NCBI RefSeq assembly: GCF_001279005.1 | Contig: NZ_LGCN01000120.1 | Span: forward strand, 62,001-126,000 | DNA: 64,000 nt | Direction: 5' to 3' | Source: Streptomyces caelestis | Lineage (GTDB): Bacteria > Actinomycetota > Actinomycetes > Streptomycetales > Streptomycetaceae | Shown here: positions 25,208-33,026 of the stretch, one piece after another | Numbering within the stretch: the stretch's first letter is position 1 | Layout of the letters: every line of letters begins with the position of its first letter | Program-made: the position numbers and the translations under genes | Notes under the pieces: generated by a model | Seen by the model: only the letters and a program-made list of their open reading frames with translations | What the model was told of the DNA's origin: nothing | Database searches by the model: none

Positions 25208-25249
25208 TTGTCAGGTACTGTGAGGCCCCCGATACGGAAGGACCTCGCG

Positions 25250-25795
25250 ATGAGTCGGACCGCGCCCGCCGGTTACGCCGTGCGCCCCGCGACGCCCGCG
25301 GACACCGACGGTGCCCGCGCCGTCATGCTCGACACGTTCTACAAGGAGTTCGGATACGGCTACGTGCCCCGCTGGCACCGGGACGTGACGGACCTCAAGG
25401 GCACGTACCTCGACGACCCCCGCCACACCCTGCTCGTGGCGGTCCACGACGGCGAGGTGGTCGCCACCACCGGCGTGCACTCGACGGGCCCGGCCCACCC
25501 GCCCCATCCCCGCTGGCTGGCCGAACGCTACCCGTCCGGCACCACCGCCCAGCTGGCCCGCGTCTACGTCCGCCCGGAGCACCGGCGCCGGGGCCTCGCC
25601 CGCACCCTGGTCGACGCGGCCTGCGACTTCGTCGCGAACACTCCCGGCTACGACTCCCTCTACCTGCACACCAACGTGGACGTCGAGGGTGCGGAGGCCT
25701 TCTGGCGCAGCACGGCCAAGGAGATCTTCGACGCCCGCACCACCGGCGAACACGGCCCGGGCGTGTCCACGGTCCACTTCGAGATCCCGTTCTGA
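25250..25795 (+). CDS. GNAT family N-acetyltransferase
   Basis: This is a protein of 181 residues with a single GNAT domain. It opens with YAVRPATPADTDGARAVMLD, has the beta4 strand LLVAVHDGEVVATTGVHS, and shows the acetyl-CoA pyrophosphate loop as VYVRPEHRRRGLARTLVDAA. ATG 25250 is chosen because GGAAGGA sits eight bases upstream; the in-frame upstream codons have no such signal. It is transcribed away from the ATP-grasp operon from a shared control region carrying the Zur/Fur-like box, so it may be co-regulated. It could modify or protect against the operon's product, or modify another amine. Confidence 0.85.
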   Translation: MSRTAPAGYAVRPATPADTDGARAVMLDTFYKEFGYGYVPRWHRDVTDLKGTYLDDPRHTLLVAVHDGEVVATTGVHSTGPAHPPHPRWLAERYPSGTTAQLARVYVRPEHRRRGLARTLVDAACDFVANTPGYDSLYLHTNVDVEGAEAFWRSTAKEIFDARTTGEHGPGVSTVHFEIPF

Positions 25796-25885
25796 CCGGG
25801 AGGGGGCGGGCGGCGCTCTCGTGCGTCGTCGATCGTCTCGTCCAGCGGGCGATTCACCCGGTACCGGGCGTGGAGGGGCCGGGGT

Positions 25886-27319
25886 TCAGCGGAGTGCCGG
25901 GCCGGGGGCCCGGTCCGGTTCGCGGTCCTCGGGCGCGGGGGCCGGCGCGGTGGCGGCGGGGCGGGGGATCGCGAGGGCGCACAGGGCGCCCGCGAGGACC
26001 ACGGCGACGCCGATCCAGATGCCCGGCTTCATGCCGTCCACGAACCCCTGAGCGGTACGGTCGTCGCCGTAGCGCATGAAGACGCTGCTCAGGATGGCGG
26101 TGCCGAGGGCGCCGCCGATCTCTCGGACGGTGCTGTTGGCGCCGGACGCCTTGCCGCGGTGCCGCGGTCCGACCGCGCCCAGCACCACCGCCGCCGTCGG
26201 CGCGAAGACGAGGCCCATGCCGATGCCCGCGACGACCATGGCGCCGACCATGCGCGCGTACGGGGTGTCCGCCGTGGCCACCAGGTTGATCCAGGCCAGT
26301 CCGGCCGCCTGGAGGAAGAGGCCGAGCGCCATCAGCCGTCCGCCGCCCACCCGGTCGGTCAGGGCCCCGGCGACCGGCGCGACGAACATCGGCATCAGGG
26401 TCCAGGCCAGCGTGAGCACACCGGCCTCCAGCGGGGTGCGGACGGGCGCGACCTGGAAGAACTGCGCCAGCAGGAAGATCGACCCGAAGACGCCGAAGTA
26501 CATGCTCGCGGAGACCAGGTTGGAGAGGACGAAGGCCCGCTCGCGGTAGAAGGAGAGCGGGAGCAGCGGCTGGGCCGCCCGGCGCTCCCACAGCACGAAC
26601 AGGGCCAGCAGGACGGCTCCGCCGGTGAACGCCGACAGGACGGGGCCCGAACTCCAGCCCTCCTCCTCGCCGTTCACGATCGCCCAGACGACCGCGAGGA
26701 GTCCCGCCGTGGCGAGGAGCATGCCGGGCAGGTCGAGCCGGGTGCCGGTCAGGGAGCTCTCCCGGAGCACGGACAGCGCCAGTGGGATCGCCACCAGGCA
26801 CACCGGGACGTTGATCCAGAAGATCCACTGCCAGTCCAGGCCGTCGACCACCGCGCCGCCCACCACGGGCCCGAAGGCCACGGCCGTGCCGCTGACCGCG
26901 GACCACAGTCCGAGGGCCAGGCCGCGCTTCTCCTCCGGCACCTCCTCCGCGAGCAGTGTCAGCGACAGCGGCATCACGGCCGCCGCCCCCAGCCCCTGCA
27001 ACGCCCGCATGAGAATGAGCTGGTCGCTGCCGCCGGCGAGGCCGCAGCCGATCGAGGCCAGGGTGAACAGCGCGATGCCGGTCACGAAGACCCGGCGCCG
27101 GCCGAACCGGTCACCCAGCGCCGCCCCGGTCAGCAGCAGACAGGCGAAGCTGAGGACGTAGGCGTTGACGAACCACTGCAGGTCCTCGGTGGACGCGTCG
27201 AGGTCGACGGCCATGGTCCGCAGCGCGGTCGTCACCACCAGGTTGTCGAGCGCGACCATGAACATCGGCAGACTGCATGCGAGGATGACCGACCATAACG
27301 GCTTTTTGAGAGTGCCCAT
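25886..27319 (-). CDS. DHA2 (EmrB/QacA) family MFS drug exporter
   Basis: This is a 14-helix proton-driven exporter of 477 residues. Motif A is GAALGDRFGRRRV, motif C-like glycines occur in GTAVAFGPVVGGAVVDGLDW, and D in MVALDNLVVTTALRTM of helix 1 is the conserved DHA2 acidic position. The second half continues through SASMYFGVFGSIFLLAQFFQV and ends with a Pro/Ala-rich cytoplasmic tail. ATG 27319 begins the homology (MGTLKKPLWSVILACSLPMF); GGGGG lies eight bases upstream. It is divergent from a MerR-type regulator with 112 bases between them, a classic regulator-exporter pair. It probably expels a toxic compound sensed by the regulator. Confidence 0.9.
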   Translation of the reverse strand: MGTLKKPLWSVILACSLPMFMVALDNLVVTTALRTMAVDLDASTEDLQWFVNAYVLSFACLLLTGAALGDRFGRRRVFVTGIALFTLASIGCGLAGGSDQLILMRALQGLGAAAVMPLSLTLLAEEVPEEKRGLALGLWSAVSGTAVAFGPVVGGAVVDGLDWQWIFWINVPVCLVAIPLALSVLRESSLTGTRLDLPGMLLATAGLLAVVWAIVNGEEEGWSSGPVLSAFTGGAVLLALFVLWERRAAQPLLPLSFYRERAFVLSNLVSASMYFGVFGSIFLLAQFFQVAPVRTPLEAGVLTLAWTLMPMFVAPVAGALTDRVGGGRLMALGLFLQAAGLAWINLVATADTPYARMVGAMVVAGIGMGLVFAPTAAVVLGAVGPRHRGKASGANSTVREIGGALGTAILSSVFMRYGDDRTAQGFVDGMKPGIWIGVAVVLAGALCALAIPRPAATAPAPAPEDREPDRAPGPALR

Positions 27320-27371
27320 GACAAAACCCCCGTCGCGTGGGAAGGGTGCGCCGGTCGGCGCGCCTCGCAAT

Positions 27372-27420
27372 GGATAGTAGTGCGATCCGTTATCTGTTAT
27401 CCAGTGAGTACCAGTGAGTA
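27372..27420. promoter_or_regulatory. shared control region of the exporter and MerR regulator
   Basis: An AT-rich stretch contains GGATA (27372-27376) and TATCC (27398-27402) as outward arms, then two exact copies of CCAGTGAGTA (27401-27420). The minus strand has TACTAT as a possible -10 for the exporter. This fits a MerR operator lying across a promoter, but the spacing of the -35 is unclear. Confidence 0.4.
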
Positions 27421-27431
27421 AGTGAGGCTCT

Positions 27432-28109
27432 GTGAAGATCTCGGAACTCAGCCGCCGCAGCGGCGTGTCCATCCCCACGATCAAGTACTACCTACGGGAC
27501 GGCCTGCTGCCCCCGGGCCGGGCGACGGCCGCCAACCAGGCCGACTACGGCGAGGAGCACCTGCGCCGCCTCCGTCTCGTCCGCACGCTGGTCGGCGTGC
27601 GGCGGCTGCCGGTGGGGGCGGTGAAGGAGATCCTGGGCGCCGTCACGGAGCAGGGCGGCGACCTGCACCAGATCTTCGGCATCGTGACCGACGCCCGCCC
27701 CGTCACCCAGCAGCAGAAGCAGGCGCGGGAGCGGGAGCGGGAGGAGGCGGGCGAGGAGACGGGCGGCGTCGCCGACGCGCGCGAGCTGGTCGCCGCGATG
27801 GGCTGGGAGGTGAACCCCGGCACCGCCGCCGTCCGGAGCCTCGGTGAGGTCCTGGACGCCCTGGCGGACATGGACGCGGGCATCGACTGGCGGTCCCTGC
27901 TGCCCTACGCGCGGCTGGCGGACCGCATCTCGGAACTGGACGTCCAGCAGATGAACGGCGTGTCCGGCGTGCTGGAGCTGGCCGAACGCGCGGTCCTGGT
28001 CTCGGTCCTCCTGGAACCGGCGCTGCTGGCCATGCGCCGCCTCGCCCAGGAGGACAAGTCGGCCCGCCTGTTCGGCGGGGGTCCGAAGGAGGGAGAGGGG
28101 GAGGGGTGA
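27432..28109 (+). CDS. MerR family transcriptional regulator
   Basis: This is a regulator of 225 residues. The winged helix is at the very N-terminus: MKISELSRRSGVSIPTIKYY, LRDGLLPPGRATAANQADYG, then the dimer helix RLVRTLVGVRRLPVGAVKEI. A long coiled, charged segment (KQAREREREEAGEE) and a C-terminal helical region (LADRISELDVQQMNGVSGV) probably form the ligand part. GTG 27432 begins the canonical start. No cysteine cluster for metal binding is seen, so organic ligands are more likely. It faces the EmrB-type exporter and probably controls it. Confidence 0.88.
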   Translation: MKISELSRRSGVSIPTIKYYLRDGLLPPGRATAANQADYGEEHLRRLRLVRTLVGVRRLPVGAVKEILGAVTEQGGDLHQIFGIVTDARPVTQQQKQAREREREEAGEETGGVADARELVAAMGWEVNPGTAAVRSLGEVLDALADMDAGIDWRSLLPYARLADRISELDVQQMNGVSGVLELAERAVLVSVLLEPALLAMRRLAQEDKSARLFGGGPKEGEGEG

Positions 28110-28158
28110 CGGAGGGCGGGTGAGGGCCCCTCGGTGGACCGCCGCCCACTGTCGTTGT

Positions 28159-28366
28159 CCGCGGGCAGTCGCGCCTCCCCCCAGCGTCTCGAGGGCCTGG
28201 GAGGTGCCCCAAGGCGATGGGGCCCCGCCCGAGCGCAGCCGCGGGTGGGGGAGAAGGCGGGCGGTGGGGTACCTCCCGCTCATGGGGTCCCCCCGCTCGA
28301 GTGAAGCCGAGGATGAGGGAGGAGCCGAGAGCGGGGGAGGCACCCCGCGAACGCCGGACCGCGCGA
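28159..28366. repeat. dispersed intergenic repeat, copy A
   Basis: This fills the 299-base gap between the MerR and DeoR genes. It begins with CCGCGGGCAGTCGCGCCTCC and CTCGAGGGCCTGGGAGGT and ends with CACCCCGCGAACGCCGGACC (28341 onward). The same two end blocks recur at 51378-51543. Internal inverted segments (CTCGAGTGAAGCCGAG and neighbours) should fold into hairpins. I see no coding sequence in it. Confidence 0.75.
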
Positions 28367-28408
28367 CCCCCCCGCCCGGCACCGGCACGGAGCACCCGGC
28401 GCCGCCGC

Positions 28409-29212
28409 TCAGCCCTCCTGCAGCGGTGCCGGTTCCCCCACCGGTTCCGCCAGCACCACCCGAATGCCGCGCTCCGTGAACGCCGCCACGTCGGCGTCCG
28501 TCGCCGAGCTGTCCGTGACCAGCGTCCACCCCTGCGGCAGCGTGGCCCACGCGTGGAACGGCGCCCGCCCCAACTTCGCCGCGTGCGCCAGGACATACGT
28601 ACGGGCGGCCCGGCGGGCCATCAGTTCCTTCAGCCGGGTCTGCCGCAGGTCCGCCTCGCAGATCCCGCCGTCCGCGGTCACCCCGTCCGCGGACAGGAAG
28701 ACCCGGTCGAACGTCATCCGCTCCAGCGCCGCCTCCGTCAGCGGGCCGACGAACGCCTGGCTGAGCGGGCGCAACGTCCCGCCCAGACACTCCACGTGGA
28801 CGGACTCGACGTCCGCCAGCTCGTGCAGCGCGGTCAGGCCGGTGGTGGCGACCGTGAGGTCCCGCGCCGTGCGCAGCTCGTGCGCCAGCGCGCCGACCGT
28901 CGACCCGGCGTCCAGCAGCACGGTCTCGCCGGGCTGGACCTGCGCCGCCGCCCACCGGGCGATGGCCCGCTTCTGCGCGTACGCCTCCGTGGTGCGCTGG
29001 CGCAGCGACGCCTCCGGGTGCGCGTTCAGCGCCATCGCCCCGCCGTACGTGCGGGCCAGCCGGCCGTCGGCGGTGAGCCGGGCGAGGTCGCGGCGGATGG
29101 TGGAGGCGGTCACGCCGAAGTGCCGTGACAGCTCCTCGACGCTGGCCAGGCCGGTGGTGGTGGCGAGTCGCAGGATCTCCTCGCGCCGGGCCTGGGATCC
29201 GTTGGGCGACAT
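28409..29212 (-). CDS. DeoR/GlpR family repressor
   Basis: This is a sugar-metabolism regulator of 267 residues. The N-terminal HTH reads RREEILRLATTTGLASVEEL, SRHFGVTASTIRRDLARL, and is followed by the family linker LARTYGGAMAL. The C-terminal sensor resembles ribose-5-phosphate isomerase: GETVLLDAGSTVGALAHEL, DLTVATTGLTALHEL, FVGPLTEAALERMTFDRVFLS and KLGRAPFHAWATL. ATG 29212 is chosen over TTG 29215 because it lies nine bases from GGA. It ends the reverse arm (kinase, PdxA2, DeoR) of a sugar-acid locus. It probably binds the paired repeats at 31886-31923 and responds to a phosphorylated intermediate. Confidence 0.9.
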   Translation of the reverse strand: MSPNGSQARREEILRLATTTGLASVEELSRHFGVTASTIRRDLARLTADGRLARTYGGAMALNAHPEASLRQRTTEAYAQKRAIARWAAAQVQPGETVLLDAGSTVGALAHELRTARDLTVATTGLTALHELADVESVHVECLGGTLRPLSQAFVGPLTEAALERMTFDRVFLSADGVTADGGICEADLRQTRLKELMARRAARTYVLAHAAKLGRAPFHAWATLPQGWTLVTDSSATDADVAAFTERGIRVVLAEPVGEPAPLQEG

Positions 29213-29237
29213 CAAGTGTCCTTCGCGGTGCGTGGGT

Positions 29238-30242
29238 TCAGCGGGCGGTGGACATCTCGGCGGCCTGCCGCAGCGCCTCGATCATGCTACCGGCCTCGGC
29301 CTTGCCCGTACCGGCGATGTCGAAGGCCGTGCCGTGGTCGACGGAGGTGCGGATCACCGGGAGACCGACGGTGAGGTTGACGCCCGCCTCGATGCCGAGC
29401 ACCTTGACCGGGCCGTGGCCCTGGTCGTGGTACATCGCCACGATGAGGTCGTAGTCGCCCCGGGAGGCCAGGAAGAACGCGGTGTCGGCGGGCAGCGGGC
29501 CGCGCGCGTCGATACCGTCGCGGCGCACCGTCTCCAGCGCGGGGACGATCTTCTCCTCCTCCTCGCCGTAGCCGAACAGGCCGTTCTCGCCGGCGTGCGG
29601 GTTGATGCCGCAGACGCCGATGACGGGTGCGGCCACCCCCGCCCGGACCATGGCCTCGTGGCCGCGGCGCACGGTCCGCTCGACCAGGCCGGGTTCGATC
29701 CGGTTGACGGCGTCGATGAGACCGATGTGGGTGGTGACGTGGATGACCTTCACCTTCTCGGTGGAGAGCATCATCGACACCTCCTCCACCCCGGTGAAGT
29801 GGGCGAGCAGTTCGGTGTGTCCGGGGTAGACGTGCCCGGCGGCGTGCAGCGCCTCCTTGTTCAGGGGCGCGGTGCAGATGCCGTCGATCTCTCCGGCGAG
29901 GGCCAGCTCCGCGGCCCGCTCGACGTACGCGTACGCGGCGTCGCCGGCCTCGGCGGACAGCGTGCCCCAGGGCAGGTCCGCGGGCAGCAGCCCGAGGTCG
30001 ACGACGTTGATCCGGCCCGGCGCGGACTCGGCCGCCGCCGGCGTCGGCACGGACACGATCTCGCAGTCGGCGCCGAGGATCCGGGCCGCTTCCCGCAGCC
30101 GTGCGGCGTCTCCGATCACCACCGGCCGGCACCGGCCCAGCGTCGCGGCGTCCAGCACCGCGGGCACGATCACCTCGGGACCGATGCCGGCGCCGTCGCC
30201 CATGGTGACACCGATGAGGGGGAGGGGCTGCTGCGCGTTCAC
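29238..30242 (-). CDS. PdxA2-type 4-phosphate dehydrogenase
   Basis: This is an NAD-dependent, metal-binding dehydrogenase of 334 residues from the PdxA family. Members oxidise and decarboxylate a 4-phosphorylated four-carbon acid, giving dihydroxyacetone phosphate when the substrate is threonate 4-phosphate. Motifs present are IGVTMGDGAGIGPEV, the substrate loop TAPLNKEALHAAGHVYPGHTE with a metal histidine, and AMYHDQGHGPVKV with two more. Neighbouring a DUF1537 kinase, it fits the known D-threonate/D-erythronate pathway better than vitamin B6 synthesis. GTG 30242 overlaps the kinase stop by four bases. The DeoR gene follows 26 bases downstream. Confidence 0.88.
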   Translation of the reverse strand: MNAQQPLPLIGVTMGDGAGIGPEVIVPAVLDAATLGRCRPVVIGDAARLREAARILGADCEIVSVPTPAAAESAPGRINVVDLGLLPADLPWGTLSAEAGDAAYAYVERAAELALAGEIDGICTAPLNKEALHAAGHVYPGHTELLAHFTGVEEVSMMLSTEKVKVIHVTTHIGLIDAVNRIEPGLVERTVRRGHEAMVRAGVAAPVIGVCGINPHAGENGLFGYGEEEEKIVPALETVRRDGIDARGPLPADTAFFLASRGDYDLIVAMYHDQGHGPVKVLGIEAGVNLTVGLPVIRTSVDHGTAFDIAGTGKAEAGSMIEALRQAAEMSTAR

Positions 30243-31834
30243 TGGGTGTCTCCTTGCTGAGAGGGATGGCGGGGGCGGAGTGCCGCCGCGATACGAACGA
30301 ACGAGTCCGGGCCGCCGAAGCTCCCGGGGCGGGTGACGACCGACCGGCCGTCCGCGGTCCTGCAGTGCACGGCGCCGTGGTGGATCTCGCCGGCCGGCCA
30401 CAGCGTCGTGACGCCGAGCGAGTCGAGCACCCGGCGGGCCGTCTCACCCCCGGTCAGGACGAGGTCCGGGCGCCCCGGCACCGCGGAGACGGCCCGCGCC
30501 AGTCCGGCCACGACCGCGCGTGCCGCACCGGGCCGGACACCGTCGGATCCGTCGACGGACAGTACGGTCACCGTGCCGGTGGCGAGTTCGGGCAGTACGA
30601 CGCCCTCCGCCCCGGCCAGCTCCCCGGGCGCCAGCGGCAGATGCCGGGCCCCGGCCGCGACCAGCCGGCCGACCTGCTCGGCCACCACGGGCTCGGCGCT
30701 CCCGGCGACGACGAGCAGGGGCCGCGCGATGCCCCGGGCTCCCGCCGGCCACCCGTCCTCGCCGGCCACCCGGACAAAAGCCCCGGCCGGGGCTTTTGCT
30801 CCGGCCGCCGCGGGCCCGGCTGCCGTCGACGGCATCACGGGGCGGGCCGGCGCCCTCCCCGCCGCCGACGGGAGTGAGGCCGGGCCGAGGGCCCCCGACG
30901 GTGTGGTCGGTCCGGTCGCCGGCTCGGCCGCCGAGGGCTCGGCCGCCGTCGACGGCAGGGAGGGCACCGGCCCGGTGTCCGCCGGGTCCGCCGTCGGCCG
31001 CGTCGGGAACGGTGCGGTCGCCGGCGGCCGGGCGGCCGTGGGTCCGGCTCCCGCCGGCGACCCGTGGGCGCGTCGCGGGGCGAGCCGGCGGCCGAGGGCC
31101 GCCGCCAGGCCGCCGCTGCCCAGGAGGCGGGCGCCGTGGCCGAGGAGCGCCGCCGCGCCGGCGATCACCGTCAGGTCGGTGTCGGTCTCCGCGTCGCAGA
31201 CCGGGTGCCGTCCGCGGGCCGCCAGCTCCCGGAACCGGCCGGCGAGGGCGATGGGGCCCTGCCGCACGGCCTCCAGCGGTACGTCCGCGGTCGGCAGCGG
31301 CGCCAGTGCCTCGGCGACGGACCGCGGCGCGGCGCGTTCCTCCGCGCGCCAGGCCGGGGACGCGTGCAGCGGCACTCCGTCGAGCAGGACCACGCCGCCG
31401 CGCACCACGCGCCGCGCGGCGGGCAGGGCCGTCGCGATCACCAGGAGCTCGGCCCCTTCCGCGAAGGCGGTCGCCTCGGCGCCGACCGGCCCGCGCAGCA
31501 GGGAGTCGCACTTCTTGAACCAGAGCGGACTGCCGTACGACTCGGGGGAATTGACTGCGCGAAACGCGCGTGATGCCGTGACGTCCGCGCGGGCGGCGGG
31601 CGACTGCCGCCCCACCGCGCGCAGCACGGTGCGCACCGCGTCGGCCGCCGCCCCGTCGTCCAGGTACCGCGAGTCGAGGTCCACCACCACGGCCTCCCCG
31701 ACTTCACCGGACAGCCCCAGGTCGTCGGCGTGCAGCACGAGCCGCGCGGGCAGTCGCAGCAGCGCGGCGGCCTCCGCCGCCCCCGACAGGTCGTCGGCGA
31801 GCGCGATGACCGCGGTGTCGCCTTGACGGCACAT
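30239..31834 (-). CDS. four-carbon acid sugar kinase (DUF1537) with a long insert
   Basis: This is a kinase of 531 residues that phosphorylates a tetronate. The N-terminal sugar-binding domain has the family signature VIALADDLSGAAE near the start, plus KKCDSLLRGPVGAE. The C-terminal nucleotide-binding domain has LVVAGSAEPVVAEQV, LVLTGGETARRVLDSLGV and HCRTADGRSVVTRPGSFGG. Between them, at about 275-370, sits a Pro/Ala/Thr-rich insert (for example PSTAAEPSAAEPATGPTT) not typical of the family; it contains a terminator-like palindrome in the DNA. ATG 31834 follows GGAGGAGG. It is the first gene of the reverse arm and divergent from the aldo/keto reductase arm. Confidence 0.85.
   Translation of the reverse strand: MCRQGDTAVIALADDLSGAAEAAALLRLPARLVLHADDLGLSGEVGEAVVVDLDSRYLDDGAAADAVRTVLRAVGRQSPAARADVTASRAFRAVNSPESYGSPLWFKKCDSLLRGPVGAEATAFAEGAELLVIATALPAARRVVRGGVVLLDGVPLHASPAWRAEERAAPRSVAEALAPLPTADVPLEAVRQGPIALAGRFRELAARGRHPVCDAETDTDLTVIAGAAALLGHGARLLGSGGLAAALGRRLAPRRAHGSPAGAGPTAARPPATAPFPTRPTADPADTGPVPSLPSTAAEPSAAEPATGPTTPSGALGPASLPSAAGRAPARPVMPSTAAGPAAAGAKAPAGAFVRVAGEDGWPAGARGIARPLLVVAGSAEPVVAEQVGRLVAAGARHLPLAPGELAGAEGVVLPELATGTVTVLSVDGSDGVRPGAARAVVAGLARAVSAVPGRPDLVLTGGETARRVLDSLGVTTLWPAGEIHHGAVHCRTADGRSVVTRPGSFGGPDSFVRIAAALRPRHPSQQGDTQ
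30775..30798. terminator. terminator-like perfect palindrome inside the kinase gene
   Basis: The arm CAAAAGCCCCGG is followed directly by its exact reverse complement, 24 bases in all. GC-rich stem plus flanking A and T runs is the form of a bidirectional intrinsic terminator. It lies within the low-complexity insert of the DUF1537 kinase, where it encodes KAPAGAF. Confidence 0.6.
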
Positions 31835-31885
31835 GCGGACCTCCTCCGGGAACTCGGTGTCGCAGTGACCCGATGATGGCATAGC

Positions 31886-31923
31886 TTGCGCGATTCGCGC
31901 GAGACTCTTGCGCATAACGCGCA
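31886..31923. promoter_or_regulatory. two DeoR-type operator repeats between divergent arms
   Basis: TTGCGCGATTCGCGCGA (31886-31902) and TTGCGCATAACGCGCA (31908-31923) are direct repeats 22 bases apart, about two helical turns. Each is itself an inverted repeat of the form GCGC-N5-GCGC. They lie in the 147-base gap between the kinase and aldo/keto reductase starts. Confidence 0.55.
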
Positions 31924-31981
31924 GTCATGCGAGCGTTCACCCACCGAGAAGCAACCCGTCCCGCCCCGGAAGGAACCGCTC

Positions 31982-32995
31982 GTGAGCACCGGCACCCGCC
32001 CCGGCCCGCACGGAAGCCCACAGGGAATCGAGCTCCCGTCCGTCCCCGTACCGCTCTCCCGCCTGGTCCTGGGCACCATGACGTTCGGCGACACCGTCGA
32101 CCGCGCGGGCGCCGCCGCCATGCTGGACACCGCCCTCGACGCCGGCCTCACCGGCGTGGACACGGCCAACGGCTACGCGGGCGGCGAGAGCGAGCGGATC
32201 CTCGCCGGCCTGCTGCCCGGCCGCCGGGACCGCATCGTGCTCGCCACCAAGGCCGGCATCCCGCACCCCGACCAGGGCGAGCACGCCCCGCTCTCCCCGG
32301 CCGGTCTGCGGGCCGCCCTCGAGGGCAGCCTCGAGCGGCTCGGCACCGACCACGTCGACCTCTTCTACCTGCACCAGCCGGACCGCCGCACGCCGCTCGC
32401 GCAGACCCTCACGGCCGTGGCGGAGTTCGTCGCGGAGGGGAAGATCCGCGCGCTCGGCGTCTCCAACTTCGCCGCCTGGCAGATCGCCGAGCTGACCCGC
32501 ACCGCCGACGAGGTCGGCGCCCCGCGCCCGGTCGTCGCGCAGCAGCTGCACAGCCTCCTCGCCCGCCGGATCGAGGAGGAGTACGTCGAGTACGCGGCGG
32601 TGAGCGGTCTGCGCACGATGGTCTACAACCCGCTCGGCGGTGGCCTCCTCACCGGCCGGCACCGCTTCGAGGCCGACCCCGCCACCGGCCGCTTCGGGGA
32701 CTCCCGGCTCGCCGCGATGTACCGGGAGCGCTACTGGAACGAGGACCTCTTCGCCGCCGTCGCACGGCTCACCGCGATCGCCGACGGAGCCGGCCTCCCG
32801 CTCACCGAACTCGCCCTGCGCTGGCTGCTGGACCGACCCTCCACCGACGCGCTCCTGCTCGGCGGCTCCCGGCCGGAACACCTGCGGGCCAACATCGCCG
32901 CCGCCGAGGCCGGCCCGCTGCCCGCGGACGTGACCGCCGCCTGCGACGCCGTGGGCTCCGCGCTGCGCGGCCCGATGCCCGCCTACCACCGCTGA
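31982..32995 (+). CDS. aldo/keto reductase
   Basis: This is an NADPH-dependent oxidoreductase of 337 residues with a TIM-barrel fold. The catalytic tetrad is complete: D60 and Y65 in GVDTANGYAGG, K90 in VLATKAG, H131 in FYLHQPD. Cofactor-binding segments GVSNFAAWQIAEL and LLLGGSRPEHLRANIAA are present. GTG 31982 follows GGAAGGA at good spacing; the frame is open further upstream but that part crosses the operator repeats. It is the first gene of the forward arm of the sugar-acid locus and probably interconverts an aldehyde or ketone with a sugar alcohol or acid. Confidence 0.88.
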   Translation: MSTGTRPGPHGSPQGIELPSVPVPLSRLVLGTMTFGDTVDRAGAAAMLDTALDAGLTGVDTANGYAGGESERILAGLLPGRRDRIVLATKAGIPHPDQGEHAPLSPAGLRAALEGSLERLGTDHVDLFYLHQPDRRTPLAQTLTAVAEFVAEGKIRALGVSNFAAWQIAELTRTADEVGAPRPVVAQQLHSLLARRIEEEYVEYAAVSGLRTMVYNPLGGGLLTGRHRFEADPATGRFGDSRLAAMYRERYWNEDLFAAVARLTAIADGAGLPLTELALRWLLDRPSTDALLLGGSRPEHLRANIAAAEAGPLPADVTAACDAVGSALRGPMPAYHR

Positions 32996-33026
32996 CCACC
33001 CCCATCCAGCAGTCCGGAGACCTCCC

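Noticed and set aside
29238-30242. PdxA of vitamin B6 synthesis
   Set aside because: It is coupled to a DUF1537 kinase and a DeoR regulator, the setting of the PdxA2 sugar-acid enzymes.
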